From Streptomyces omiyaensis (GTDB lineage Bacteria > Actinomycetota > Actinomycetes > Streptomycetales > Streptomycetaceae): DNA of 64,000 bases. Made by a program: the position numbers and the translations under genes. Under the pieces are notes generated by a model. The model did not search any database and was not told the DNA's origin. It saw nothing but the letters and a program-made list of their open reading frames with translations. This document shows positions 35,408-53,546 of this stretch, piece after piece. How positions within the stretch are numbered: position 1 is the stretch's first letter; every line of letters starts with the position of its first letter. The DNA is taken from positions 124,001 through 188,000 of the forward strand of contig NZ_BMVV01000016.1 in the NCBI RefSeq assembly GCF_014650895.1. The letters are read 5' to 3'.

Positions 35408-36439
35408 GTGTCCCGTTTCCCCCTCCACACGGCCGACCGCATCCGCGCCGCCGTGGACCTCGCCGACCTCGTCGAGCCGGTCGCCGCCGCCCTCACCGCC
35501 CACAGCACCACCGAAGGGGCCCGCGCCCCGGTGATGGTGCTCCCCGTGGCCGACGGCGGGGACTCCCACGTCAAGGCGGCCCACCTGCCCGGCGGCCGCC
35601 ACTTCCTCGTCAAGGTCGCCAACTGGTTCCCCGGCAACCGCTCCCGCGGCCTGCCCGAGGGCGGCGGGTTCGTCGCCCTCTTCGACGCGACGACCGGCGC
35701 CGTCACCGCGGTCCTGGAGGACGAGCACCACCTCTCCGACCTCCGCACGGCCGCCGCGGGAGCCGTCTGCGCCCGCGCCCTCGCCCGGCCCGACGCGAGC
35801 CGCGCGACCGTCCTCGGCACCGGCAGGCAGGCCGGACTCCAGGCCCGTGCCCTCGCCCTCGTGCGCCCCGTGGGCCACCTCCACGTCTGGGGCCGCGACC
35901 ACCGGCGCGCGACCGCCCTCGCCGACCGCCTCGGCCGCGAGCTGCCGCACGTCGACGTCACCGCGGTCACCGACCCGGAGCGGGCCGTGCGCCGCTCCGA
36001 CGTCGTCGTCACCGCGACGGCCGGCACCACGCCCGTCCTCCGCGGCGCCTGGCTCCGCCCCGGCCAGCACGTCACCGCCGTCGGCGCGGACGACCCGGTC
36101 AAGCGCGAGCTCGACGCCGACTGCCTGCGCCGCGCCACCCGGCTCCTCGTGGACAGCCGCGAACTCGCCCTCCGGTACGGGGACGTGTACGCGGCCCTCT
36201 CCCGCGGCGAGGTGACGGAGGACCGCATCGACGGCGAGATCGGCGCCGTCCTGGCCGGCCGGACCGAGGGCCGGCGCACCCCGGAGGACATCACCCTCGC
36301 CAAGCTCATCGGCATCGGACCGCAGGACCTCGCCGCCGCGGAGACGGCCCTCGCCCTGCTGGAGGCCGGTGCCGTCCGACCGCGGGGGAAGGGCACGGAG
36401 GAAGGGTCCGATGACCGTCCGGCGGCTCTCCGGGACTGA
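35408..36439 (+). CDS. Ornithine cyclodeaminase/mu-crystallin family protein
   Basis: 343 residues from GTG 35408, chosen because GAGGAG lies 8 bases upstream; a GTG at 35393 would overlap the phzF stop by four bases. It contains the substrate region FLVKVANWFPGNRSRG (with the conserved Lys and FPGN), the ATTG turn, the Arg in LSDLRTAAAGAV and the Rossmann loop VLGTGRQAG. Family members deaminate or cyclise ornithine, or reduce/oxidise imino and amino acids with NAD(P). With PhzF it probably processes an amino acid; the pocket does not name the substrate. Confidence 0.88.
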   Translation: MSRFPLHTADRIRAAVDLADLVEPVAAALTAHSTTEGARAPVMVLPVADGGDSHVKAAHLPGGRHFLVKVANWFPGNRSRGLPEGGGFVALFDATTGAVTAVLEDEHHLSDLRTAAAGAVCARALARPDASRATVLGTGRQAGLQARALALVRPVGHLHVWGRDHRRATALADRLGRELPHVDVTAVTDPERAVRRSDVVVTATAGTTPVLRGAWLRPGQHVTAVGADDPVKRELDADCLRRATRLLVDSRELALRYGDVYAALSRGEVTEDRIDGEIGAVLAGRTEGRRTPEDITLAKLIGIGPQDLAAAETALALLEAGAVRPRGKGTEEGSDDRPAALRD

Positions 36440-36475
36440 CGTGGTGCCAGGTTTACGACGGGCTGGTGGGACAGG

Positions 36476-37720
36476 ATGGGACGGGTGACGTTCTCCGACG
36501 CCGTCTACCTCACCGTGGGCATCGCCGCTCTGGGGGCGGCCGTGGTTCCCCGGCTCGTCCTGCACCGGCCGCTGTCGATGCCGATGGTCTTCCTGGCCGG
36601 GGGCATGCTCGCCGGACTGCTCCCCGTGCCGGCGGTGGAGCCGGAGCGCGCCCGGCTGTGGGTGGAGCACACCACGGAGCTGTGCGTGATCGTCTCCCTG
36701 ATGGGAGCCGGGCTCGCGCTGAACCGGCCCGTCGGCCTGCGCCGGTGGGCCGGACCGTGGCGACTGCTGGGCATCAGCATGCCGCTGACCATCGCGGCCG
36801 TGACCGCCGCCGCGGCGCTGCTCCTGGAATGGCCCCTCGCGTCGGCACTGCTGCTCGCGGCCGTGCTGTCGCCGACGGATCCGGTGCTGGCCGCCGAGGT
36901 GCGGGTGGGTGAGCCCACCGACGACCCCGACGACGAGGACGAGGTCCGGCTTTCCCTCACCGCCGAGGCCGGACTGAACGACGGACTCGCCTTCCCCTTC
37001 GTGCTGGGGGCCGTCGCCTTCGCCGCCGCCCCCGCGGGGTCGGCGGCGTGGATCACGGACTGGATCCTGGTCGACGTCCTGGCCCGCACCGCCGTCGGGA
37101 TCGTGGCCGGCGTCCTCGCCGGCCGGCTGCTGAGGTGGATGTTCTTCCGCGCGCGGCACAGGGCGCTGCGCCTGTCGGAGCACATGGAGGGGTTCGTCGC
37201 CCTCGGCGCCACGTTCACGACGTACGGAGCGACCGAGCTGATGCACGGCTACGGCTTTCTCGCCGTGTTCGTCACCGCCTGCACCATCCGGGCCGCCGAA
37301 CGGAGCCACGGTTACCACAAGGTCCTGCACGAGTTCACCGAACAGATCGAACGGCTCCTGACCGTCCTCCTGCTCTTCCTGCTCGGCGTGTACCTCGTCG
37401 CCCACGGCCTTCCCTCCGTCACCTGGCGGGGTGCGCTGCTCGCGGTGCTCCTCATCCTGGTCGTCCGGCCGGTCGCCGGTTACGCGGGTCTGCTGGGCAC
37501 CGGCACCGACCGGCGGGAGCGCCTGGTCATCGCCGTGTTCGGGATCCGCGGCATCGGCTCCCTGTTCTACCTCGCCTACGCCCTCGGCCACAGCGACCGC
37601 TTCGACGCGCAGGCGGCAGAGCTCTGGCCCGTCGTCGCCCTGACCGTCCTGCTGTCCGTGGTGCTCCACGGCACGACCGCCACCCCCGTCATCCGCCACC
37701 TGGACCGCCGGCGCGGATGA
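36476..37720 (+). CDS. Cation:proton antiporter (CPA1/NhaP-like)
   Basis: 414 residues, 11-13 membrane helices. The conserved core of the antiporter family is present: PLSMPMVFLAGGMLAG, then SPTDPVLAAEV and the EAGLNDGLAFPFV motif with the acidic ion-binding residues, and a C-terminal GIRGIGSLFYLAYAL. It exchanges Na+ or K+ for H+ across the cytoplasmic membrane. The start is not certain (ATG 36476; GTG 36485 is possible). The short C-terminus lacks a regulatory tail. Preceded by the phzF-ocd pair at 36 bp, so it may be read through. Confidence 0.88.
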   Translation: MGRVTFSDAVYLTVGIAALGAAVVPRLVLHRPLSMPMVFLAGGMLAGLLPVPAVEPERARLWVEHTTELCVIVSLMGAGLALNRPVGLRRWAGPWRLLGISMPLTIAAVTAAAALLLEWPLASALLLAAVLSPTDPVLAAEVRVGEPTDDPDDEDEVRLSLTAEAGLNDGLAFPFVLGAVAFAAAPAGSAAWITDWILVDVLARTAVGIVAGVLAGRLLRWMFFRARHRALRLSEHMEGFVALGATFTTYGATELMHGYGFLAVFVTACTIRAAERSHGYHKVLHEFTEQIERLLTVLLLFLLGVYLVAHGLPSVTWRGALLAVLLILVVRPVAGYAGLLGTGTDRRERLVIAVFGIRGIGSLFYLAYALGHSDRFDAQAAELWPVVALTVLLSVVLHGTTATPVIRHLDRRRG

Positions 37721-37754
37721 CGGCGCCGCCGTCGGCGGGAGGCGGATCCGCGCC
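37710..37754 (+). terminator. Stem-loop over the antiporter stop codon
   Basis: GGCGCGGAT (37710-37718) pairs with ATCCGCGCC (37746-37754), and inside it GACGGCG pairs with CGCCGTC. Confidence 0.5.
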
Positions 37755-37894
37755 GTGCGGTGCCGCGCCCCGGTCCGGATCCAGGGGGAGGTGGAGTCGT
37801 CGGCCCCCGGCGGGAGGGCGGCGGGCGGGGGCTCCTGTCGTGCTGTCCGACGCGCTCCGGTCCGGGGCCGGTGGCGCGGGTCCGTGGTGACCGG

Positions 37895-38677
37895 TCAGTG
37901 GTGGTCGGACCGCCGGTCGGTCGGTGCCGGTCGGGCCGTGGTGGTCAGGCAGTGGCGGTCAGGCAGTGGTCGAGGAGGGCGTGGACGCGGGGGGGCGGGC
38001 AGGGAGGGGTTGGCCGCGGCGCCCTCGGCGGTGCGGGGGTCGGCGAGGAGGGTTTCCGGGGTCCCGGGGGCCAGGGCCGGGTTGGCGGCGGCCGCCCGGC
38101 GGACCGCCGGGTCCGGGTCGTCCAGCGGGGGGTCGGGCAGGGCGGGGTCGGCCGCGGCCAGGGCGCGCACCTGCGGGTCCGGGTGGCCGATGAGGCGGGC
38201 GGTGCCGGTGCGGGGGAAGCCGGACAGGGTCAGCAGGTGCGGCCGTGGACCGGGCGGGTGACGAAGACGTCGAGGAGGAGGCCCGGCGGGGCCAGGGGGT
38301 GGTGGCAGGCCAGGTCGACGCGTACCGCCTCCTCCTCGTCCCGCGCGAGCCTGTCGACGAGTGCGGCGGGCAGGCGGGGCGATCTCGCCGCGACCCGGCG
38401 GAGAGCCGGTTCCCCGGACGCGGCGCAGGCGGCGAACCACTCGGGCGGCGAGCCGCGCCGGGTCGACGTGGGGGTTGCGGGCCGGCGCGCCGCGGACGTC
38501 TCGGTCCGGATGGCGCAGGGCGGCGTCGAGGACGGCGTCGGGCAGGGCGCGCCCCTCGCACATCGACCGGCCCGCGGTCCCCGCCGCCGGGTCCAGCAGG
38601 CGTATCAGCGCGTCCGCGGGCGCGGCCGGGTTGAAGGCGATGCCGCGCAGCCACAGGGCGCGGAGGGAGTCGGACAC
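37895..38677 (-). pseudogene. Leucine-rich-repeat-variant-like protein gene with two internal frameshifts
   Basis: A GTG-started frame gives LRV/HEAT-type repeats at both ends: DALIRLLDPAAG, DAVLDAALRHPDRDVRGAPARNP at the N-terminus and LIGHPDPQVRALAAADPALPD, DPDPAVRRAAAANPAL at the C-terminus. Between about 38240 and 38430 that frame turns into Arg/Pro-rich nonsense. Another frame there continues the repeats (EWFAACAASGEPALRRVAARSPRLPAALVDRLARDEEEAVRVDLACHHPLAPPG, in two blocks). A -1/+1 pair therefore separates the ends. Either a decaying gene, or sequencing errors in an intact LRV protein of about 260 residues. LRV proteins are solenoids for protein binding. Confidence 0.7.
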
Positions 38678-38847
38678 CTCGCCATCCTGTCATCTCCCCT
38701 TTCCCGGTCCGGCGGTGGCGGGAATTGTCGTGGGGCGGCGGGCGGCGGGCGGTGGCGCGCGCGGCGGCGGCGATTCGGTCCGGCGATCCGTCCGGTGCTC
38801 CCCGCCGCGGCGACCGGTCTTCGTCGTCGCAGGTCGACGCGATCAGA

Positions 38848-38859
38848 TGGTCCAGACCA
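38848..38859. promoter_or_regulatory. DasR-like (dre) operator next to the NRPS promoter
   Basis: TGGTCCAGACCA is an inverted repeat differing at one base from the dre core TGGTCTAGACCA bound by DasR, the GntR-family GlcNAc regulator of Streptomyces. It directly abuts the -35 hexamer at 38860, where a bound repressor would block RNA polymerase. Binding is inferred, not shown. Confidence 0.5.
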
Positions 38860-38889
38860 TTGACCTCGCGTCGGACCGCTCCCTAGCAT
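38860..38889 (+). promoter_or_regulatory. Promoter of the NRPS operon
   Basis: TTGACC (38860-38865), an 18-bp spacer and TAGCAT (38884-38889) form a good HrdB-type promoter. It predicts a leader of about 145 bases before the first NRPS start. The 363-bp gap 38678-39040 contains this promoter and the dre-like site, and no gene. Confidence 0.6.
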
Positions 38890-39040
38890 CGGTGCCGTCA
38901 CGGCGGCCGCCCCACGAGGGCTCCTGTCCCCCCGGACACCCTTCTCTTCATGTCCGGAATCGTTCCTTTCAGGTGCGCCCGGTTCCTTTCCGCGCGGCAC
39001 CCTCGGCGGCGCCGCGCCCCCGCGTCGAACAGGAGTCCAT

Positions 39041-42000
39041 GTGGTGACCTCGGGAGTCGAGCCGCCGGCCGGTGCCGTGGAGGGGAACGCCGGGGTGCTG
39101 TCCGTCGGGCAGGAACGGCTCTGGTTCCTGGACCAGTTGGAGCCGGGGGACCCCGCGTACAACATCCCGTACGTGCTGCGGCTCGGCGGCGCGCTCGACG
39201 CCGCGGCGCTGGGACGGGCGCTCGACGGCGTCGTCGCCCGCCACGAGGCCCTGCGCACGCGGTTCCCCGCCGAGGACGGGCGGCCGTCGGCGGTCGTGGA
39301 CGCTCCCGGGCCCGTTCCCCTCGACCGGCGCGACCTGCGCGGCGCCGGCGCGCGGGAGACCGCCGGGACGCTGGCCTCGCTCACCAACGCGGGGTTCGAC
39401 CTGGCCGCCGGACCGCTGCTCAGGGCGGCGCTGCTGCGCACCGGCGACGAGGAGCACCTGCTCTGCCTCGTCCTGCACCACATCGTCGCGGACGGCTGGT
39501 CGCTCGGGCTGCTCCGGGCCGAACTGGCCGACCACTACGCGGCCTACGGGGAAGGCCGCGAGCCCGCCCTTCCCGCCGTGCCCTCCTACCGGGCGCACGC
39601 AGCCGCCGAACGCGCCTGGCTCGACGGCCCCGAGGCCGCCCGCGCGCTGGCCCACTGGCGCGAGCACCTGTCCGGGGCGCCCGCGCTGGAGCTGCCGCTC
39701 GATCTGCCCCGGCCCGCCGCGCCGAGCAGTTCCGGCGCGTACCACACCCGGGTGCTGCGCGGGATCGGTCCCGCTCTGGACGCCTTCGCCCGCGCCCACC
39801 GCGTCACGCCGTTCATGGTCCTCGCCACCGCCTACACGAGCGTGCTCCACCGGAGCACCGGACAGGACGACTTCTGCGTCGGCGTGCCCACCGCCGCGCG
39901 CGACACCGTCGACAGCGAGCGGACGATCGGCTACTTCTCCTCCGCCCTCGTCCTGCGGGCCGACTTCGCCGGAGCCCCCACCTTCGCCGCCGCCCTGCGC
40001 AAGACCCGCTCCGACTGGCTGCGCGCGCTCGCCCACCGGCGCGTCCCCTTCGAGCGCCTCACCGAGGAGCTCAGGCCCGAGCGGGACGCGGGCCGCACGC
40101 CCGTCTTCCAGACCCTGCTCGCCGTCCACACCCACGAGGGCGGCGCGCTCGGCGAACAGGGCTTCGCCGATCTGACGTGCACCGAGACCGACGGCGGGCA
40201 CACCGCCGCCAAGTTCGAACTCGGCCTGGACATAAGGCCGGACGGGGACGACCTGCACGCCGTCTTCGGCTACCGCACCGACCTGCTGCACGCGCGCACC
40301 GCCGCCGCGTTCGGGTCCCGCTTCGAGACGCTCCTGCGGGCCGCGCTCGCCGCCCCGGAGACGCCGGTCCACCGGCTCCCGCTGCTCGACGCGGACGAAC
40401 TCCGGCTCCTCGCCGACGGGTCCCGCGGTCCCGGCCCCGCCGGGCCGGCCGCCCCGACGGTCCTCCGGGCCGTGGACCTGGCGGCGGCCGAGCGGCCCGG
40501 CGCACTCGCCGTCGTCGGGCCCGACGAGAGCCTGACCCGCGGCGCGCTCGCCGACGCCTCCCGGGCGCTGGCGGCCCGGATGGCCGCGCACGGCGTCACC
40601 CGCGGCGACCTGGTCGCGCTCTGCCTCCCCCGGGGGCCGCGGGCCGTCGTCGCGATGCTCGCCGCCTGGCGGCTGGGCGCGGGCTACCTCCCGCTCGACC
40701 CCGCGTACCCCGCCTCCCGGCTCGCCTTCATGCTCGCCGACAGCGGCGCCGCGCTGCTCGTCACCCCGGACGGGACCCTGCCCGACGGCTTCCCCGAAGG
40801 CACCCCCGGCAGTGTCCCCGAAGGCGCCCCCGGCAGCGTGCCCGGCGGCATCCCGCTCCTCTCCCTGCTCCCCGGCCCGGCGGAGCCCGTACCCGGCGCG
40901 CCGCCGGAGCCGGCCGCGGGAGACGGGGCCGGCCCCGACGACCCGGCGTACCTCATCTACACGTCCGGCTCGACGGGGACGCCCAAGGGCGTGCTCGTGC
41001 CGCACCGGGCGCTCGCCGCGCGGGTCGCCTGGATGCGCGAGGGGTACGGCCTCACCGGCGACGACCGCGTGCTCCAGTACGCCACGCTCTCCTTCGACAC
41101 CAGCGCCGAGGAGCTGTTCCCCGCGCTCGCCGCGGGCGCCGTCCTCGTCACCGCCCGGCCCGACACCACCCTCCCCGACCAGCTGGCCGAGCCGTACGCC
41201 GCCGGCGTCACCGTGCTGGACCTGCCCACGCCCTACTGGCACCACCTGGTCGCCGACCTGGACGAGACCCCCTGGCCGGACCGGCTGCGCCTGCTGGTCC
41301 TCGGCGCCGACCAGGTCCAGCCGCACGCCGTCGCGGCCTGGCGGGCGCGGTTCGGCGACCGGGTGCGGCTGGTCAACTCGTACGGCCCCACCGAGACGAC
41401 GATCATCGCGACCACGGCGGTCCTCGGCGACGGGGACGGCACCGCGCGTCCGCCGATCGGACGCCCGATCGGCGCGACGACCGTCGCGGTCCTCGACCGG
41501 CACGGCGGCCCGGTGCCGCCCGGAACCCCCGGGGAGCTCGTCATCGGCGGTGCCGGAGTGACCGACGGCTACCTGGGCCGGCCCGGCGCGACCGCACGCG
41601 CCTTCGTCCCCGACCCCGACGGGCCGCCGGGCGCCCGCCGCTACCGGACCGGCGACCTGGTGCGGCGCCGGGCCGACGGGGAGCTGGAGTTCCTGGGGCG
41701 CATCGACGACCAGGTCAAGGTGCGCGGCTACCGGGTGGAGCCCGGGGAGGTGGAGGCCGCGCTCCTCGAACTCCCGGGCGTCGGACGGGCGGTCGTCACC
41801 GCGCGCGGGGACGTCCTCGTCGCCCACGTGGTCCCCGTGCCGGACGCTCCCGCACCCGACGCGGACGCCCTGCGCGGCGGACTCGCCGCGGTGCTGCCGC
41901 CGCACGCGGTCCCCCACGCCTTCGTCCTCCTGGACGCGCTGCCGCTCACCCCGAACGGGAAGCTCGACCGGGCCGCGCTGCCGGCACCCGACGCGGGGGC

Positions 42001-42336
42001 CGCGCCCCGGGCCGTGCACGTACCGCCGCGCACGGAGGCCGAGGAGCTCGTCGCCGACGTGTGGGGCGAGGTCCTGGGCGTCGCCGGGATCGGCGCGCAC
42101 GACGACTTCTTCGCCCTGGGCGGGCACTCCCTCCTCGCCACCCGGGTCGTCGCCCGCGTCCGCGCCGCCGTCGACCTGTCCGTACCGCTCCGCGCGCTCT
42201 TCGCCCACCGCACGGTGGCCGCCTTCGCCGAGGCCGTCGAAGCCGCCCTGGCCGCCGAGATCGACACCCTGTCCGAGGCCGCCGCCGTCGAACTCCTGGC
42301 CGCCCAGGACGCCCTGGAAGGAAGCCGACCGACGTC

Positions 42337-42340
<4 letters not shown>
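39041..42340 (+). CDS. NRPS 1: C-A-PCP module
   Basis: 1099 residues from GTG 39041 with AGGAG at 5 bp (GTG 39044 at 8 bp is equally possible). Condensation domain about 15-440 with intact HHIVADG (near residue 146). Adenylation domain about 470-960: LIYTSGSTGTPKG, NSYGPTETT, YRTGDL, NGKLDR. Carrier domain about 985-1060 with DDFFALGGHSLLA. Pocket residues read by eye are D235, T236, E239, D278, V299, G301, S322, I330, I331; I know no firm match. The acidic E239/D278 suggest a basic substrate (weak inference). The C domain at the very start of the operon could accept an acyl group from the stand-alone carrier protein. The stop overlaps the next start (ATGA). Confidence 0.93.
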
Positions 42341-48191
<5,851 letters not shown>

Positions 48192-48195
<4 letters not shown>

Positions 48196-49765
48196 TCCGC
48201 CGCCGCCCCGGGACCGGCGGCTCCCCCGCGGCCCCTCCCCCGGCCCCGCCCGCCACCCTGCCGGCGCTGCTCGCCCACCGGGCCGCCGCGCACGGGGACC
48301 GTACGGCGATCGTCAACGGCCCGGCGCGGCTGGGCTTCGCCGACTGGCGGGACCGCAGCGGTGCCCTGGCCGCCGCCCTGCGCGCGGCCGGGCTCGCCGC
48401 CGGGGACCGGGTCGGGCTGTGCTTCGGCACGGACCGGTGGACGGAGTACGCGGTGGCGTTCCTCGCCGTCCTGCGGGCCGGCGGCGTCGCCGTCCCGCTC
48501 TCCGACCGGATGGCGCCCGCCGGCCTGGGGCACGCCCTGACGGACTCGGGGGCCCGCCTCCTCGTGCACGCGGGTCCCGGCGTGCCGGCCGGCACGCCGC
48601 CGGGCGTGCGGGGACTCACCGAGGAGGACGCGGCCGGGCATCCCGCCGACCCGGGCCTCCCCGAGCCCGACCCGGCGGCCCCCGCCCAGATCCTGTACAC
48701 CTCCGGCACCACCGGAGCGCCCAAGGGGGTGGTGGCCGCGCACGCGAACCTGGTGCACGGCTGCACGCGCGACGAGCGGCGCCGGCCGCTCCGCCACTCC
48801 CGCAGCTTCCTGCACGCGTTCCCCGTGGGCAGCAACGCGGGCCAGACCATGCTCGTCAACGCGCTCAACGCGCACGCGACCTGTGTCACCGCGCCGCACT
48901 TCACCCCGGCGCGGTTCCTCCGGGCGGTCGCCGAGCACGGCGTCGGCAGCGTCTTCGTGGTGCCCGCCATGGCGATCGAACTCCTCGGCTCACCGGCCCT
49001 GGCGGCCGCCGCCGGGAACGGCGACCTCGGCGCCGTCCGCCTCGTCGGCTCGACGGCGGCGGCCCTGCCGCAGCAGGTGGCGCTCGGACTCAGCCGGGCG
49101 TTCGCCCCGGCCCAGATCGTCAACTACTACACGTCGACGGAGGCCGCCCCCGCCCAGGTCACGCTGCTCTTCGACGCGTCCCGGCCGGAGTCGCCCGGCC
49201 GGCCGGCGTCGCTGGCCGACCTGCGCGTCACCGACGCGGCGGGCCGCCCGCTGCCGCCCGGCGAGCCCGGCGAGCTGTGGCTCCGCTCCCCCGGGGCCCC
49301 GCGCGCCTATCTGGGGGACGGCGACAACGGGGTGTTCCACGGCGGCTGGACCCGGATGGGCGACCTCGGCCGGGTCGACGAGGACGGCTTCCTGCACCTC
49401 CTCGACCGCGAGCGGGACGTCGTCAAGTCCGGTGCCCACAAGGTCTCCACGCTCCAGGTCGAGAACGCGCTGCACGCCCACCCCGACGTCGTCGACGCCG
49501 CCGCGGTCGGCGTCCCGCACCCCGTCCTGGGGAGCGTCGTGGCCGCCGCCGTCGTGCCGCGCGGCGCGGACCCGGTGGGCAGCGGCGGCGACCGCGACGG
49601 TCTGACCGCGACCGCCCTGCGGGCCTTCCTCCTCGACCTGCTGTCCGTCCACGAACTCCCCGCCACCGTCCTGTTCCTCGACTCGCTCCCCCGCAACGAG
49701 GGCGGCAAGGTCCTCAAGCGGGAGCTGCGCCGGATCCTCACCCACGACCCCCGCGAGGCCACCCC

Positions 49766-49769
<4 letters not shown>
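48192..49769 (+). CDS. Stand-alone acyl-CoA/AMP ligase
   Basis: 525 residues, GTG 48192 overlapping the previous stop (GTGA). ANL-superfamily adenylating enzyme: ILYTSGTTGAPKGV (near 167), NYYTSTEAAPAQ, WTRMGDLGRVDEDGFLHLLDRERDVVKSGAHKVS, and the C-terminal catalytic Lys in NEGGKVLKREL. The TSGTTG and YTSTE signatures are those of acyl-CoA ligases rather than NRPS A domains, so it likely activates a carboxylic acid, perhaps for transfer to the carrier protein at 53130. It has no carrier domain of its own. Confidence 0.88.
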
Positions 49770-52908
<3,139 letters not shown>

Positions 52909-52912
<4 letters not shown>

Positions 52913-53133
52913 GCAACGAGACCCGTTACGCCGTCGTCGTCAACGACGAGGAGCAGCACGCCGTCTGGCCGGAGGGCGCCCCGCTGCCCGAGGGCTGGCG
53001 GCCCGAGGGCTTCGCCGGCACCGAGGAGGAGTGCGTCGCCCACGTCGACCGCGTCTGGTCCGACATCCGCCCGCTCAGCCTGCGCCGCCGGCTGGCCGCC
53101 GAGCGCTCCGGCGGCCGGACGGAGGCCCGATGA
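52909..53133 (+). CDS. MbtH-like protein
   Basis: 74 residues, ATG 52909 (ATGA overlap). It shows the MbtH pattern NDEEQHAVWPEG, PEGW, then a C-terminal W-S-D-I-R-P-L-S-L. The usual S-L-W after N-x-E-x-Q is A-V-W here, so the A-domain-facing edge is slightly unusual. MbtH proteins bind and activate A domains; this one would serve the three synthetases of the operon. Confidence 0.95.
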
Positions 53134-53546
53134 GCACGCCGGAGCACTCGCGGCCCCTACCGCCCGACATACTGCCGCCGGACGCGCCGCCGTCGGACGG
53201 GAAGGCGCCGCACGAGAGGGCGCCGCACGAGAGGGCGCCGCACGAGAGGGCGTCGGACGCCCTGCCGCCCGCCGTTCCCTCCGACGCCGCGGAGGCGCTC
53301 CGTCCGCAGGTGGCCGCGCTCGTGTCGCGGTCCACCGACGGGCTGATCGGCGTACGGGAGCTGCTCGACTCCACCGAACCGCTCGCCGCCCTCGGCGTCA
53401 GCTCGCTCTCCCTGCTGCGTCTGGCCGACGCCGTGGAGGAGACGTACGGCGTCTTCGTCGACCTCGGTGACCGCACCCTGCACACCGAGGGCCTGCGCGG
53501 GCTCACCGACCGCCTGGTCCGGCTCGGGGCGGAGGCCACGCCATGA
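53130..53546 (+). CDS. Stand-alone acyl/peptidyl carrier protein
   Basis: 138 residues, ATG 53130 (ATGA overlap). Residues about 1-50 are Pro-rich and disordered with three APHER repeats; about 55-130 are a carrier domain with the phosphopantetheine Ser in LAALGVSSLSLLRL (a variant of the usual G-x-D-S-L). It probably carries the acyl group made by the ligase at 48192, or a shuttled aminoacyl group, to a C domain. Confidence 0.85.
   Translation: MSTPEHSRPLPPDILPPDAPPSDGKAPHERAPHERAPHERASDALPPAVPSDAAEALRPQVAALVSRSTDGLIGVRELLDSTEPLAALGVSSLSLLRLADAVEETYGVFVDLGDRTLHTEGLRGLTDRLVRLGAEATP
53205..53249 (+). repeat. Three 15-bp in-frame tandem repeats (APHER)
   Basis: Three perfect copies of the GCGCCGCACGAGAGG unit lengthen the flexible head of the carrier protein without breaking the frame. 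Confidence 0.9.

Noticed and set aside
35210..37699. 829-codon minus-strand ORF
   Set aside because: Antisense to the phzF, ornithine cyclodeaminase and antiporter genes, which have full motifs.
38950..42336. Upstream extension of the NRPS 2 frame and NRPS-1-antisense frames as extra domains
   Set aside because: The frame before ATG 42337 codes Arg/Pro-rich nonsense and lies over NRPS 1 in another frame; domain homology begins after the ATG.
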